From Saccharomycopsis fibuligera x Saccharomycopsis cf. fibuligera (lineage: Eukaryota; Ascomycota; Saccharomycetes; Ascoideales; Saccharomycopsidaceae), in contig CP012809.1 of assembly GCA_001936135.1 (NCBI GenBank), positions 2,343,501 through 2,407,500 of the forward strand: 64,000 bases of DNA, in the 5' to 3' direction. Positions 50,720-64,000 of this stretch are shown piece after piece. The notes beneath the pieces were generated by a model. The model ran no database searches and was not told the DNA's origin. It worked only from the letters and a program-made list of their open reading frames with translations. How positions within the stretch are numbered: position 1 is the first letter of the stretch; every line of letters begins with the position of its first letter. The translations under genes and the position numbers were made by a program.

Positions 50720-51829
50720 CTATCGCTTTACAATACTGTCAATCTTCTTTGGCTCGTGCCATTCTTCGTACTGCACGTACTCATCATTATCCTTAGGAAA
50801 TTCATCATTATCTCTGATGAACTCGTCTCTAGTAGAAGTATTAGTGATTTCTGGTTCCCAGTTAGCATTATTATTGAGCACTTTGTTCCCAGTTACTGCA
50901 AGCAAAACACTAGCAGCAACAAGCAAAATGCAGAAAATACCTCTTCTAGTCAATGACCAACGTAAACTTTCAACACTGAATTTCAATTCGGAAATCAACT
51001 GTGAGTTGATTCGGTTTTCGAGTTCTCTGATCTTGATGTTGAGTTGTTTTTGTAAAAGAGCGCTATCGGACTTGTGATCGTTCATTGCTACTTCGGACTC
51101 ATTCTTGCAAGTGATCATCAAATCATTGAGTTCATCGGTGACTGAGTTAAGCTCACGATCAAGTAAATTCAAACTACTGCGAAGCTCATTGAGCTGTTGC
51201 TCGCGGGAATTTTTAACTTCGACACGAAGTTCCGAACTAGCAGCTTCAAACAAGTAATTTTCGTTCTCAAGGTCAATTTTGGGGACGCAGTTGAGGACAA
51301 CACGACTCAAGTTTTGACTTAGGTGTTGTTCAGTAAGGGCAATGATTTTGCGAGCTTGGGAGTCGGAAAAGCCAGCATTTTGTAGTTCGTTGAAAACGTC
51401 GAGGGTGTTCATGTAGTGGATTGGAGATTTTATGAAAGGTTGGCCGGATGCGTCATCGTTGGCGTTGCTTTTGATGATTTCGCTGTTGTCCTTGTGCAAC
51501 TGGTTGGTAGGGTTGGAAGAGGGCACTGAAGAAGAGGTTGGAGAGACGGAATCCAGGAGGTTCCTTACGTTAGGGTCAACTTTGCCTGCGAGCATAAAAC
51601 TGTTGAGGACATGGGGGTCCAAGAGATGAAGGGAGGGCTGCTGCTGGGCTGGGGGATTGACTTGGAGATGTGTAGTTGTGGAAGTGGATATATTTGCTTT
51701 GGAGTGGATGGAGTGGATCCGGTTGTAGTTGTTGATGTAGAGTTTTGGGAAGGAGACAGGACCCGGTCGCACAGGGGCGGCGTGTCTGAGGAAGTGGAAG
51801 ATAGCGAGTGTTCTGTGAGGTATTCTCAT
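50720..51829 (-). CDS. Mitochondrial DUF1640 coiled-coil membrane protein (Fmp32/MCUR1-like)
   Basis: 369 residues. A basic N-terminus (MRIPHRTLAIFHFLRHAAPVR) suggests mitochondrial import. A long low-complexity region is followed by the DUF1640 start (LDVFNELQNAGFSDSQARKI), a coiled coil (about 205-290) and one membrane segment (GIFCILLVAASVLLAVTG). Family members sit in the inner mitochondrial membrane; the yeast ones act in proline metabolism and complex IV assembly, and animal MCUR1 with the calcium uniporter. I cannot tell which fungal paralogue this is. Divergent from MRPL31. Confidence 0.82.
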   Translation of the reverse strand: MRIPHRTLAIFHFLRHAAPVRPGPVSFPKLYINNYNRIHSIHSKANISTSTTTHLQVNPPAQQQPSLHLLDPHVLNSFMLAGKVDPNVRNLLDSVSPTSSSVPSSNPTNQLHKDNSEIIKSNANDDASGQPFIKSPIHYMNTLDVFNELQNAGFSDSQARKIIALTEQHLSQNLSRVVLNCVPKIDLENENYLFEAASSELRVEVKNSREQQLNELRSSLNLLDRELNSVTDELNDLMITCKNESEVAMNDHKSDSALLQKQLNIKIRELENRINSQLISELKFSVESLRWSLTRRGIFCILLVAASVLLAVTGNKVLNNNANWEPEITNTSTRDEFIRDNDEFPKDNDEYVQYEEWHEPKKIDSIVKR

Positions 51830-52182
51830 TGTGTGGAAGAGTGAGTGTACGAGAGTATGTGTAGATGGTGATGATAGATATGGTGTGTTGAAGGCAATGA
51901 ATGAATGAATGATGTTGTAACTTTAAGCGTCTGCTCTGTGTGAGTGTCTCCATGTTGCCATACAATAATAGTGAGAGCAGCAGCGCCTGCAACTGAGAGA
52001 GTCATGTGATATGTGTCACATGAAAGTCACGCGTGTGTCACGTTCAGGAAAATCAAAAAAAAATATTTTTTCAGATTGATTTGTTCGAGATTATCACAAG
52101 AAGACAAGAAGAAGACAAGAGACGAAGAGACAAAGAGACAAGATTACATAGACAACCACCAACGCCATCTATACATCCAGCC
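51830..52182. other. Divergent promoter, DUF1640 gene / MRPL31
   Basis: 353 bp with an inverted pair of E-boxes (52002-52023), ACGCGT at 52029-52034 and a GAAGACAAGA-type direct repeat near 52098-52125. Confidence 0.65.
52002..52023. promoter_or_regulatory. Inverted pair of Cbf1-type E-boxes
   Basis: TCATGTGAT (52002-52010) and GTCACATGA (52015-52023) are both RTCACATGA when read on the proper strand, forming an 8-bp perfect inverted repeat with a 6-bp spacer. Positioned about 160-180 bp from each start codon. Confidence 0.65.
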
Positions 52183-52582
52183 ATGTTTGGTCCTTTCAGA
52201 TCCTCCTTTGTCGCCCAGGGCGGCTTGTTATGGTATGTTACCAACCGTTGTATTCTAAAAACTCCTGTGACCGTCTACTAACAACTCCTCCAGGAAAGTC
52301 CCATGGAGAATGTCCTCCAGACAAAAATACAGACAAAGAAAGAGACTCCAGACGGTTGACGAAACCGTGGCTCTTCTCACCGACAGTTTGAAGAAACTCA
52401 ACCAAGAATCAAAAACTATCCAGAAGCTCAACGATCCAGCCGTGTTTCCTAAAGAATCTGAAATGGCTCCACAGGACAAGTACACCATCTTCAGCAAGCA
52501 CTCCAGAGGCTACAGAAAGGGTCTCCACAAGGTGCCTAAGTGGACCAGACTCAGCAACAGAGTGAATCCAAAATACTTCTAG
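52183..52582 (+). CDS. MRPL31: Mitochondrial ribosomal protein Mrpl31 (mL60), spliced
   Basis: Fungus-specific large-subunit mitoribosomal protein. Exon 1 is 52183-52232 (50 nt), intron 52233-52293 (61 nt; donor GTATGT, branch TACTAAC at 52276-52282, acceptor CCAG), exon 2 52294-52582; 112 residues. The join restores GGLLWKVPWRMSSRQKYRQR, almost identical to the yeast protein, beginning MFGPF. The C-terminus GYRKGLHKVPKWTRLS also matches. The downstream ATG at the MSSRQKY segment is therefore not the start. Confidence 0.96.
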
Positions 52583-53425
52583 ATGTTGCTGTGTTTCTTC
52601 TTCTTTGTGTTTGCTTGTTTTGTATTTTTTGTTTTCTATTCTTTCTTTCTCTTTCCCACTTCACTGCATACTGCTGGCTGCATCATGTATACTATATTAC
52701 CTGATCCTGTTATCTGTCCATCCATAGACGTCTCTTCCTGTAATTATTCTAATACACTGTCAATACCGAATTTGGTGTTGACTGCCGTTTAAACCGCCGG
52801 TATTATATTAAGCGTAGTATGCTCTTGAGCTAAGCTCTGGACACTAGATGAACTCTGGATGAACTCTGGATGAAATTCTAAACTGGCACGCACTGGTCAG
52901 TTTCCACATTAACAGTTTTCAAAACACAACCAGTGAATGCTGCCTAATGTCTCGTTGATATTGAAATGGAAATTATACTGTTCGTGCCTCGTGGCATGCT
53001 AGGAACACCTCTCACTACATCTTCTGGTGTGTCCCTCAGCTCGTCCGCTATGCGCTCGCGGGGTTTGAAAATCTGCTGCGCGCTCTAGCAAAAAGAGCAA
53101 AAGACCCTGCCCTGCGATGCTCCACTGCTGACATTAATACACTTCCCATTGCTCATCTCTCGCTAGTTTCTCCATCTTTCACTCTTTGTCATTCTCGGCA
53201 ATGGTTTTGCGGCACATATTCTTGTTCTCATCCTGATCTTCAACCTCGCTTGGTCTGTCAAGTAGTGCTTATTAGTCTGCTTTTCACATACTATTACCCA
53301 CACACACGGGCATATTGCAAAGCCCGATTGCTAACATTCATCGCATCACCGTATATCAGAAAACTGGTGTCTGCAACAACGAACTACCATTACAGTCAAA
53401 TCAGCTACTAATATACAATTCCAAC
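52583..53425. other. Upstream region of Zn2Cys6 regulator
   Basis: 843 bp. TGGATGAACTC direct repeats near 52847-52873 (GATGAACTCTG twice), T-rich MRPL31 3' UTR, and no gene seen. Confidence 0.6.
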
Positions 53426-57585
<4,160 letters not shown>

Positions 57586-58355
57586 CGTGAAAGTTTTTGA
57601 GAGTAATTAAAGGGGATGGGAAAACTCCTTTATGCAACATGAATGGCGTTTTTTTTTTTTTTTTTTTTTTTTTTTTTCAAATATTTGCTAACAGCATTAT
57701 TCTCGTTCACCTCATATTTACTTATTACCATGCACCTTTTACTTTCTACTTCTTATAAATATTGACACCATCCATGTAATTAGTTAAAAAAAAAAAAAAA
57801 AAAGATCAGATTAAATAATTGTTTAGACTGGCACCTTCTACTAAGGCAGTAAGATTTTGTAAAACATAAAAGAAATACCCCTTCTCGTGTACATACAAAT
57901 CGGCTTTGTTCTGTTGCTGTTTTCGTATCTCTCTGGTATTGTGCTTGGTGCAAGCTTTGGTGTACCTTCCACACGTTGAAATACACCTATAAAATTCACG
58001 ATGAATGAAATGTTACTGGAATATGCAACCAACTTATATTATAGACTTTTTGCATTCAGTTCTGTAGTCTCCTGGGGGTTCGTAGATAAAGACACCATTA
58101 CAGATTTTCACAGCCAAAGAGAATTACTTGGTGCGTACGAGCTGATGTACAATGTTGCAAGGCATCGCACGAAGTGCGTCTCATGTTGAAAATAAAAAAA
58201 AAATAAAAAAAAAAAAAAAAAAAATACAATTTAGCAGAGACGCGAGCGATGGCGATGCACCGATGGATGAGGACCCAATTTCTACAAACTGCAATGGAAA
58301 GCAGTGATGGCAACAGCAGAAGCAGCAACAATTCCCAAAGCAGCACACATCTAGT
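57586..58355. other. Intergenic, Zn2Cys6 regulator to HUS1
   Basis: 770 bp. Long homopolymers: T tract near 57650-57677, A tracts near 57785-57803 and 58189-58223. The small frames here (58001-58189, 58098-58346) are not supported. Confidence 0.6.
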
Positions 58356-59468
58356 ATGAAACTCAAAATTACCACGTCTGCCGTTGACAGGCTTAAAAGT
58401 ATGCTACTGTTTACCTTTAACTTCTATGCGAAATCTCACATACATTGTAGAGTCTTAAATGTATATACAATAGCAACTACTGACTAACAAAACCAATTAG
58501 ACACCCTAGCGGCAATAATTGGACTACGCAAATTCTGCGTACTTAGATTCACTCCAACGTATCTCAATATCATTAGTGCATCATTGAATGACCCCCAGGT
58601 ATGGTGCCGATTGAGCACTGATATCTTTGACGTTTATGAAGTGGAATCGGCGCGTAATAATGTCATTGCTATGGAAATCAACATTGATCTGTTGTACAAT
58701 GTGCTTAAGAACTTTGAAAGGGCTAATTCGGAAGGATTGCTTATTCGATTGCAAAGGAAATTAGCTAATGATATTCATGTGTCCAATGATGCTAACAACA
58801 ACAATAATAGCAAGGGGCAGAATAAGAGATTGGCGAGCTTGGCGATAACTTACAACGAGCTCATTAATAGCACTACGCAAATCAACCATTCTTTCAAGAT
58901 CCCCATTCGATTATTGAAAAAAGAAAGCGATGAGCGGATCATTGAACCAGAGCTAAGTTCCGTTGATTTGCTTTTGAAACTTCCAGAAAACATCAGCAGT
59001 TTATTTCGACGGATTGATCGATTCAAAAACGCAAAAAATTTAACAATATGCGGCGATAAAGTTGGTGACTTATCATTGATTTTGAATGAGGATGATATGA
59101 AGGTGATTTTGTCCTGGAACGAGAAATTGCTAGTACAGCGACAACAGCAGCAACAACAGCCACAGCAGGTGCTGGACACCAGTGGTTCATTATCCAATGG
59201 TAATAATACAACACCAACATCAATTGACGCAAATAGCCATGCCGGTACGGGCGATAACAACACCACTGAAGAGATCAATGAAATAATCAGCGTTGACGTG
59301 AAGTTAAAAGACTGGAAATTTGGGGCTAAATGCTGTGAGTTATGTTCTAATGTGGTGCTTATATTGAGTCATCCATATGCGGTTGTGTTGCATTGTTATT
59401 TGGATGATACTGATGATGTGGAGATTATTTATTATATCAATGGGATAACTACAGATGACGATATTTGA
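58356..59468 (+). CDS. HUS1: 9-1-1 checkpoint clamp subunit Hus1/Mec3, spliced
   Basis: PCNA-like ring subunit that, with Rad9 and Rad1 homologues, marks DNA damage for the ATR/Mec1 checkpoint. Exon 1 is 58356-58398 (43 nt), intron 58399-58500 (102 nt; donor GTATGC, branch GACTAAC, acceptor ATTAG), exon 2 58501-59468; 336 residues. The join gives MKLKITTSAVDRLKNTLAAI and then CVLRFTPTYLNII, the Hus1 N-terminal pattern. Downstream: VWCRLSTDIFDVYEVES, AMEINIDLLYNVLKNF, SFKIPIRLL, VKLKDWKFGAKCCEL. A Gln/Asn-rich insert (about residues 245-285) enlarges it relative to the animal protein (about 280). Confidence 0.9.
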
Positions 59469-59885
59469 CAATCAGTTATAGTGTTCTTTTTTTTTTTTTT
59501 TTTTTTTTTTAATTTTTTAGCAAAATTCAATGCTATAGTGAATGCTGATGGCCGTATCAAAAACATTTAAAGATTTCATATCAAACGTTTTATTCACTGG
59601 TTACAACTAAAAAATGAACGAGAAGAACTATTGAATTGCGGCCTCCATCGCGATATCAACGACTGAATTGTCTTGTGATATATATAACTAACCAAAAACC
59701 CTTACACAATATGCCAAAAATACATCAAATGACAATGAGATGAGTTCGCGATAAATAAAAAACTATAAACAAAATAAATAAGAGAAAAATAATAACGAAA
59801 AATGTTAATCAGCAAGCGTAACATAAAAAAAAAATTACCAATTTAATAATACCCCCTTTTTTTTTTTATCAACAAATTACCATTA
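59469..59885. other. Convergent intergenic region, HUS1 / SER1
   Basis: 417 bp with T tracts at 59488-59510 and 59859-59868; shared 3' UTRs. No gene seen. Confidence 0.65.
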
Positions 59886-61064
59886 TTAGACTTCACCAGC
59901 AAACTTTTCAATAAAAGCCACTAATTTTTCAACTGTTTCCAAATCAACAGCATTATAAATACTAGCTCTAATTCCACCAACGGATCTATGACCTTTCAAC
60001 CCGTTCAATTTTTGAGCGGCTGCTTCTTCAAGGAACTTGGTTTCGTTTTCTTTGCTATTCAAGGTGAAGACGACGTTCATGTTACTGCGTACGGCTGAAG
60101 CCACCGGTAAATTGAACAACTGTGGGAATTTTTCCAAACTTTTGTATAACAATTGGGCTTTTGCTTCATTTTCATTTTCTTGAGCTTCAAGACCTCCGTT
60201 ATTGATCAAATGTTCTAATACTAAGTTCAACACATGTACAGTGAAGATTGGAATAGTATTGTACGCACTGTTGTTTTTTACCACAGTTGGGAAATGGAAA
60301 GCAATTGGAGTAATTGGGATTTCCAATTTACGTAATTCTTCAGTAGTTGGTTGGTCAAGTAATGACTTTTTAATGATGTAGATAACAATTCCGGCAATAC
60401 CAACGTTTTTTTGGGCACCAGCAAAGATTAAACCGTATTTTGAAACGTCGATTTTTTTGGAAAGGAAATTAGATGAAAAATCTGCGGCTAATTCTATTTC
60501 TCCATTAGCAGTAGCCTCGTATGGTGGGTTTTTGAATTCAACTCCATTCACGGTTTCGTTATCGCAGTAGTATACAAAAGCAGTTTCCTTTGGGTCTAAT
60601 TGTTTCCAATTGCTTGGAGCATCAATATCGCCGAATTTACCGGAGTTGTTGATACCATTAGTTACCAATTCTGCATCAATTCCGAGCCTTTGAGCTTCTT
60701 CGTAGGATTTTTTACTCCAGGATCCAGTCACCAAGTATCCAGTCTTGCCCTTTTTGCCGGTCTTTTTAGCAAATGAGGCTAGCAAATTAGTGGCCACTGA
60801 AGAAAAACCGGAGGTACCACCGCCTTGTAAGAAGAAAACTTCATGAGTATCAGTTGGAATATCAAGAATCTTGACCAAGTTTTCCTTGGTGCTGTTGATG
60901 ATATTCAGAGCGTCAGCAGAACGATGGGAGATTTCGCCAACACCAATGCCGTTGTTCAAGTAGCTGATCAAGTCCTTGGAGGCCTGCTGAAGCACTGGGG
61001 TAGGTAATAAAGCCGGACCGGCACCAAAGTAGGTTGGTTTGTCACGGGTGTACACTTCAGACAT
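59886..61064 (-). CDS. SER1: Phosphoserine aminotransferase
   Basis: PLP enzyme converting 3-phosphohydroxypyruvate and glutamate to phosphoserine and 2-oxoglutarate in serine synthesis. 392 residues, the normal length. N-terminal FGAGPALLPTPVL, phosphate/PLP-binding GGGTSGFSSVATNLL, Schiff-base lysine K219 in AGAQKNVGIAG, and C-terminal GHRSVGGIRASIYNA. Strong codon bias suggests high expression. A consensus Gcn4 site lies upstream. Confidence 0.97.
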   Translation of the reverse strand: MSEVYTRDKPTYFGAGPALLPTPVLQQASKDLISYLNNGIGVGEISHRSADALNIINSTKENLVKILDIPTDTHEVFFLQGGGTSGFSSVATNLLASFAKKTGKKGKTGYLVTGSWSKKSYEEAQRLGIDAELVTNGINNSGKFGDIDAPSNWKQLDPKETAFVYYCDNETVNGVEFKNPPYEATANGEIELAADFSSNFLSKKIDVSKYGLIFAGAQKNVGIAGIVIYIIKKSLLDQPTTEELRKLEIPITPIAFHFPTVVKNNSAYNTIPIFTVHVLNLVLEHLINNGGLEAQENENEAKAQLLYKSLEKFPQLFNLPVASAVRSNMNVVFTLNSKENETKFLEEAAAQKLNGLKGHRSVGGIRASIYNAVDLETVEKLVAFIEKFAGEV

Positions 61065-61297
61065 TGTGGTTGGTTTTGTAGTTCTTAGTATATTAATTGT
61101 CTTGTTTGATTGTTTTGGTAAGTTTGTATGACATACACTGGTTTTCGAGGAGTATCTTCGCTTTGCAATTTTTTATTTTTTTTTTTTTTTTTCTTACTAT
61201 GAAGCTCAGAAGTCTGCGTTGGGTTTTGTTTTTCAAACACCGACTGATGGATCGATTGATGCATCGGACGTAATGATATTGTGTACTACTGGCGGAG

Positions 61298-61304
61298 TGA
61301 CTCA
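61298..61304. promoter_or_regulatory. Gcn4 site upstream of SER1
   Basis: TGACTCA within GTGACTCAC, about 234 bp before the SER1 ATG; matches the AP-1/Gcn4 consensus exactly. Amino-acid starvation control of SER1 is known in yeast. Confidence 0.65.
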
Positions 61305-61420
61305 CAGAAATTTTTCAAACGTTCATTTCGTGTCCCATGATGTCGAGAAAGCATCCAGCTTCAGGCGTTAGAGTGCCATTCGCCATACATGCACTATTCG
61401 TTATCAATATTATATTTCAC

Positions 61421-61675
61421 TTACCCTTGTATTGTGAATATGAAAAACTCAATACAAAAGAGAAGATAAGCCAAGGATATTTTAATTACCGGAAGACAAT
61501 AAAAAGCAATATCCCTGTCCTCAAAGACAGGCTCAGTTTTGTGTGGACTTCTACCTTTTTTGAGACCCGCTGTACTGGCACTTGAACTGGAGTTTGTTTG
61601 TTTTTTCTTGTTTAGATTCGCGTCATCATGCATTAAGATGCGTCTCATATCCTCAAGTCTCAACATGCCTGACAT
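61421..61675 (-). CDS. Possible small membrane protein, doubtful
   Basis: 84 codons from ATG. The start MSGMLRLEDMRRILMHDDAN is polar and helix-like; a Ser-rich and basic middle follows; the C-terminus (IAFYCLPVIKISLAYLLFC) is hydrophobic. No family recognised. Listed only because it is the best candidate in an otherwise empty 0.9-kb stretch. Confidence 0.2.
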   Translation of the reverse strand: MSGMLRLEDMRRILMHDDANLNKKKQTNSSSSASTAGLKKGRSPHKTEPVFEDRDIAFYCLPVIKISLAYLLFCIEFFIFTIQG

Positions 61676-61985
61676 CAAATCAGGATTTGACTTGTACGTT
61701 TCTCCTTATTTTATTTCATCACAATATCCCATTTTTGTAATACGATTTTTTGGAATACCCATATGGGATGCAGCATTCAGTGAAATTGCTGCAGGACTGA
61801 CCGACAAGTACGCTTGACTAGGTTACGCCGCTATAGGTACACTACTAGCTTTTGGCTGATACATCGATATAATATCTTCAAGATTATAACTTACAATTTG
61901 ACATAAGGCATTGCGTTAATGTACAGCGATATACACATATACACTTTGGCATCCTACCTATTAGAAAAGTTTGGACATCTCCATT

Positions 61986-63677
61986 TTATAGCTTGTCTTC
62001 GTCAGTAGTTCTATCACCGCCATTAGCATTGACATTGCTATTGACGCAATGACCCGTAGTAGAAGCAGGATCTATTCCAAGCACCCCGTACCTATTAACT
62101 TCATTAGCACCCGTAGCATTGACTTCAACCTCGCCTTCACTAATTTTTCTTTGCTTGTCACCGGTCTGTCTTTCTGCTGCCTTTGCTTCTTGCTCCTCTT
62201 CATCACTTTCGTTTCGCTGCCTGAAGTAATCATTCCGCTTGTATTGGGAATAGTAGTGCTGGACATCAACTTCTGCAATCCCAAGCAGTATTGTCCCTGG
62301 CTGTTGCGCTTGGCCTTGTGTCTGTAGTTGGATTGGTGGTTGTGAATGAGACAACGTGGTTGCGTTTGAATTTTTGAAAAAAGTAGGTCCCGATGAAGCA
62401 ATATTTATATCTATGTCAATATTTGAGGGCAGGTTTGGTGCTTCATCTATTTGTTCTTCTTGTTCCTGTTCTTGAAATCGCCGTTTTTGGCCATTTTCAA
62501 GCCTTTTATCGTTAACATGCTGCTGTTGCTGTTGCTGTTGCTGTCGATATTGGAGAAGTTGTTGCTGTTGCTGTTGCTGCTCTAGTTGTTGCACAGAATG
62601 GGGACTTTGGCCATTTTCAGCATCTTCAACCTCACCTTCTCCTCCACCTTCGCCCCACCATGCTTGAGGATCATAATTTTGGTAATAGTAATGTGCAGGT
62701 AATGGCGGTGGTGGAGGCGGCGGCGGCGGCGGCCAATAATGGAATGGTAGGTGATGATGATGATGATGACGATGAGGCGGGTGATGGTAAAGATGGTGAT
62801 ACGAATGACGACCACCGCGCCGACGCCACCAGCATCTAGATCTTCGACGATGTGGTGGAGGTGGAGGTGGAGGTGGGTAGTAATAACTGTAATGATGGTA
62901 GAAATGTGGAGGCGGTGGTAGCGGATGTGGGGGAGGCGGTGGTGGGGGAGATGTTGATGTTGATCCTGATGGAGGTAGTTGGACTTGATCAGTAGCGTAA
63001 TATGGATGTTGAGCGTACCAATCCTCGTAACTTTGATTTTGGCCTTGTGTTTGAGTTTGTTCTACCTGGTTTTGTTGAGCTAGTGTTTGAAAGGATTTTT
63101 CAGGAGAAGTTGGATGTTCCTGATTGTTATTGTACTGGTATGGATTCACTTGATGGCTCAGTACATCAATTATAGCACTGGACGAATTCAAGCTTGAGTT
63201 ATTAAGTGGAGTTGCTGATGCTGCTGAATCTTTTGTGACCGTGGGCACTTTTCTTATGCTTGGATTTTTATCATTGCCGATATAGCTGCGATTTTGTCTT
63301 TTATTTTGAGCATTGTTGATATCATCACCAATACCATTATCATCTTCATCTTCGTCTTCACCTTCATCTTCGTCTTCGTCATCAACCTCATCGCTAGAGT
63401 ATTCGGAATAGGATTGGTACTCCTGTCCAGCAGGCAGTTCATTGAATTCCCTTTTCTTCTGCAATGCAAGAAAATGTGTTGGTGACGTCTTAGTGGTGTC
63501 TATTTGCTGCTTTTTGCGCAGACCTTCAATATTTTCATTCAGTCCTTGGCGCTGCATTGTTTTCTTTTTGGATATGATGACAGTATTGACTAAATCAGCA
63601 AGGCTCTGTAACTGTTCGAGGCTCGCTGCCTCTAGCAGGGATCTGGAGATTTGGCCTTCAAGTGGCGGCATAGTCAT
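61986..63677 (-). CDS. Low-complexity Pro/His/Gln-rich protein of unknown function
   Basis: 563 residues from ATG at 63677 (a second ATG lies two codons on). Only the N-terminus looks folded: LEGQISRSLLEAASLEQL and LADLVNTVIISKKK form a predicted helix pair. Then come an acidic run of Asp/Glu, an Asn/Ser region, a striking block of poly-Pro, His, Tyr and Arg (about residues 240-345) with CWWRRRGG in it, Gln runs, and a charged tail. Codon periodicity is kept through the repeats, which supports a real gene. No known domain; a scaffold or RNA-related role would be a guess. Confidence 0.6.
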   Translation of the reverse strand: MTMPPLEGQISRSLLEAASLEQLQSLADLVNTVIISKKKTMQRQGLNENIEGLRKKQQIDTTKTSPTHFLALQKKREFNELPAGQEYQSYSEYSSDEVDDEDEDEGEDEDEDDNGIGDDINNAQNKRQNRSYIGNDKNPSIRKVPTVTKDSAASATPLNNSSLNSSSAIIDVLSHQVNPYQYNNNQEHPTSPEKSFQTLAQQNQVEQTQTQGQNQSYEDWYAQHPYYATDQVQLPPSGSTSTSPPPPPPPHPLPPPPHFYHHYSYYYPPPPPPPPHRRRSRCWWRRRGGRHSYHHLYHHPPHRHHHHHHLPFHYWPPPPPPPPPPLPAHYYYQNYDPQAWWGEGGGEGEVEDAENGQSPHSVQQLEQQQQQQQLLQYRQQQQQQQQHVNDKRLENGQKRRFQEQEQEEQIDEAPNLPSNIDIDINIASSGPTFFKNSNATTLSHSQPPIQLQTQGQAQQPGTILLGIAEVDVQHYYSQYKRNDYFRQRNESDEEEQEAKAAERQTGDKQRKISEGEVEVNATGANEVNRYGVLGIDPASTTGHCVNSNVNANGGDRTTDEDKL

Positions 63678-64000
63678 CTGTGGAAGGATAAAACAGCGGA
63701 AGAGCTGAGAGATTTTAAAGCTTTGTGCTATCCTTGAGGATGTTGCTTGCGGTGATAAAGACTAAAAGATGCTTTTCTTTTTTATGAACAAGCAGAGTAA
63801 GTGAGTAGCAGTGACAGCGCATACAAATCGCACTGCCTGGAGGTCAACCCAGGTTAGGCTGAATAGATTGCACCTACGGTACTGAATTGGATTGGAGACG
63901 ATGGTGGCTTTGGCGAGTCAGCAGGGTACATAACAGCAATTAACAAGGCTTACGCTGTGGTTGTGTTGTGCCAACAAAGAAAACTGAATAAGGTGTATTC
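63678..64000. other. Upstream region at window edge
   Basis: Promoter side of the low-complexity protein gene. No gene or consensus site recognised. Confidence 0.5.

Larger units (their letters stand above)
61065..61985. other. SER1 upstream region and unassigned segment
   Basis: 921 bp. Holds the Gcn4 site and an A/T tract near 61170-61190. Two overlapping small frames exist: minus 61421-61675 (84 codons, a polar N-terminus then a hydrophobic stretch) and plus 61639-61817 (59 codons from its second ATG). I cannot recognise either; at most one could be a real small gene, possibly with an intron. Confidence 0.45.

Noticed and set aside
58098-58375. Small Phe-rich minus-strand frames upstream of HUS1
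   Set aside because: Created by an A/T homopolymer tract and overlapping HUS1 exon 1 region.

Overview
The window is chromosomal DNA of a budding yeast of the CUG-Ser (CTG) clade, the Candida/Lodderomyces relatives in Debaryomycetaceae/Metschnikowiaceae. The gene set is yeast-like: VAS1, MSK1, POL32, SEC20, TSC10, SER1, BNA3, a Yor1-type ABC transporter and a candidapepsin-type secreted protease. Introns are short, with GTATGT-like donors and TACTAAC-like branch points. CUG codons fall where homologues carry polar residues; the clearest case is in the LINE reverse transcriptase, where CUG read as Ser gives the usual NQSGFIP motif. An eIF3e gene, which Saccharomyces cerevisiae lacks, also fits. 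I cannot name the species.

Layout. 1-10 kb: 3' part of VAS1, an F-box protein gene, a spliced glyoxalase II gene, tRNA-Leu(CAA) with an intron, an MCT-type transporter and tRNA-Val(AAC). 10.1-17.5 kb: an L1-like (Zorro-type) LINE head to head with tRNA-Val. It has an intact ORF1, an ORF2 with one frameshift, and a second 5'-truncated copy just downstream. 18-23.5 kb: BNA3, MSK1 and a secreted aspartyl protease. 23.4-27.3 kb: a 3.8-kb gap with no convincing gene. 27.3-34 kb: Yor1-like ABC transporter and an MFS transporter. 35-46 kb: a LEA-like repeat protein, a three-exon DUF2235 hydrolase, POL32, eIF3e, mitochondrial bL17 (MRPL8), MIC12 and TSC10. 47-54 kb: a small secreted Ser/Ala-rich protein, SEC20, a DUF1640 mitochondrial protein and MRPL31 (mL60). 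53-64 kb: a Zn2Cys6 regulator carrying a 221-bp AAT microsatellite that breaks its frame, HUS1, SER1 and a very low-complexity protein.

Eight introns in seven genes (GLO2, DUF2235 gene with two, POL32, MRPL8, MIC12, MRPL31, HUS1) were placed by eye from splice signals plus the protein motif restored across each junction. They are predictions without transcript evidence. Most sit right after the start codon; the DUF2235 introns are internal and one splits the nucleophile serine codon.

Functional themes. Mitochondrial genes occur as divergent pairs (MRPL8/MIC12 and DUF1640/MRPL31), the second pair with an inverted pair of Cbf1-type E-boxes in its shared promoter. POL32 and eIF3e share a promoter with an MluI cell-cycle box and a perfect Cbf1 palindrome. 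SER1 has a consensus Gcn4 site. The most unusual items are the LINE pair with a hairpin that includes the ORF2 stop codon, the frame-breaking AAT tract, and a glyoxalase II gene whose spliced first exon adds a mitochondrial-type presequence.
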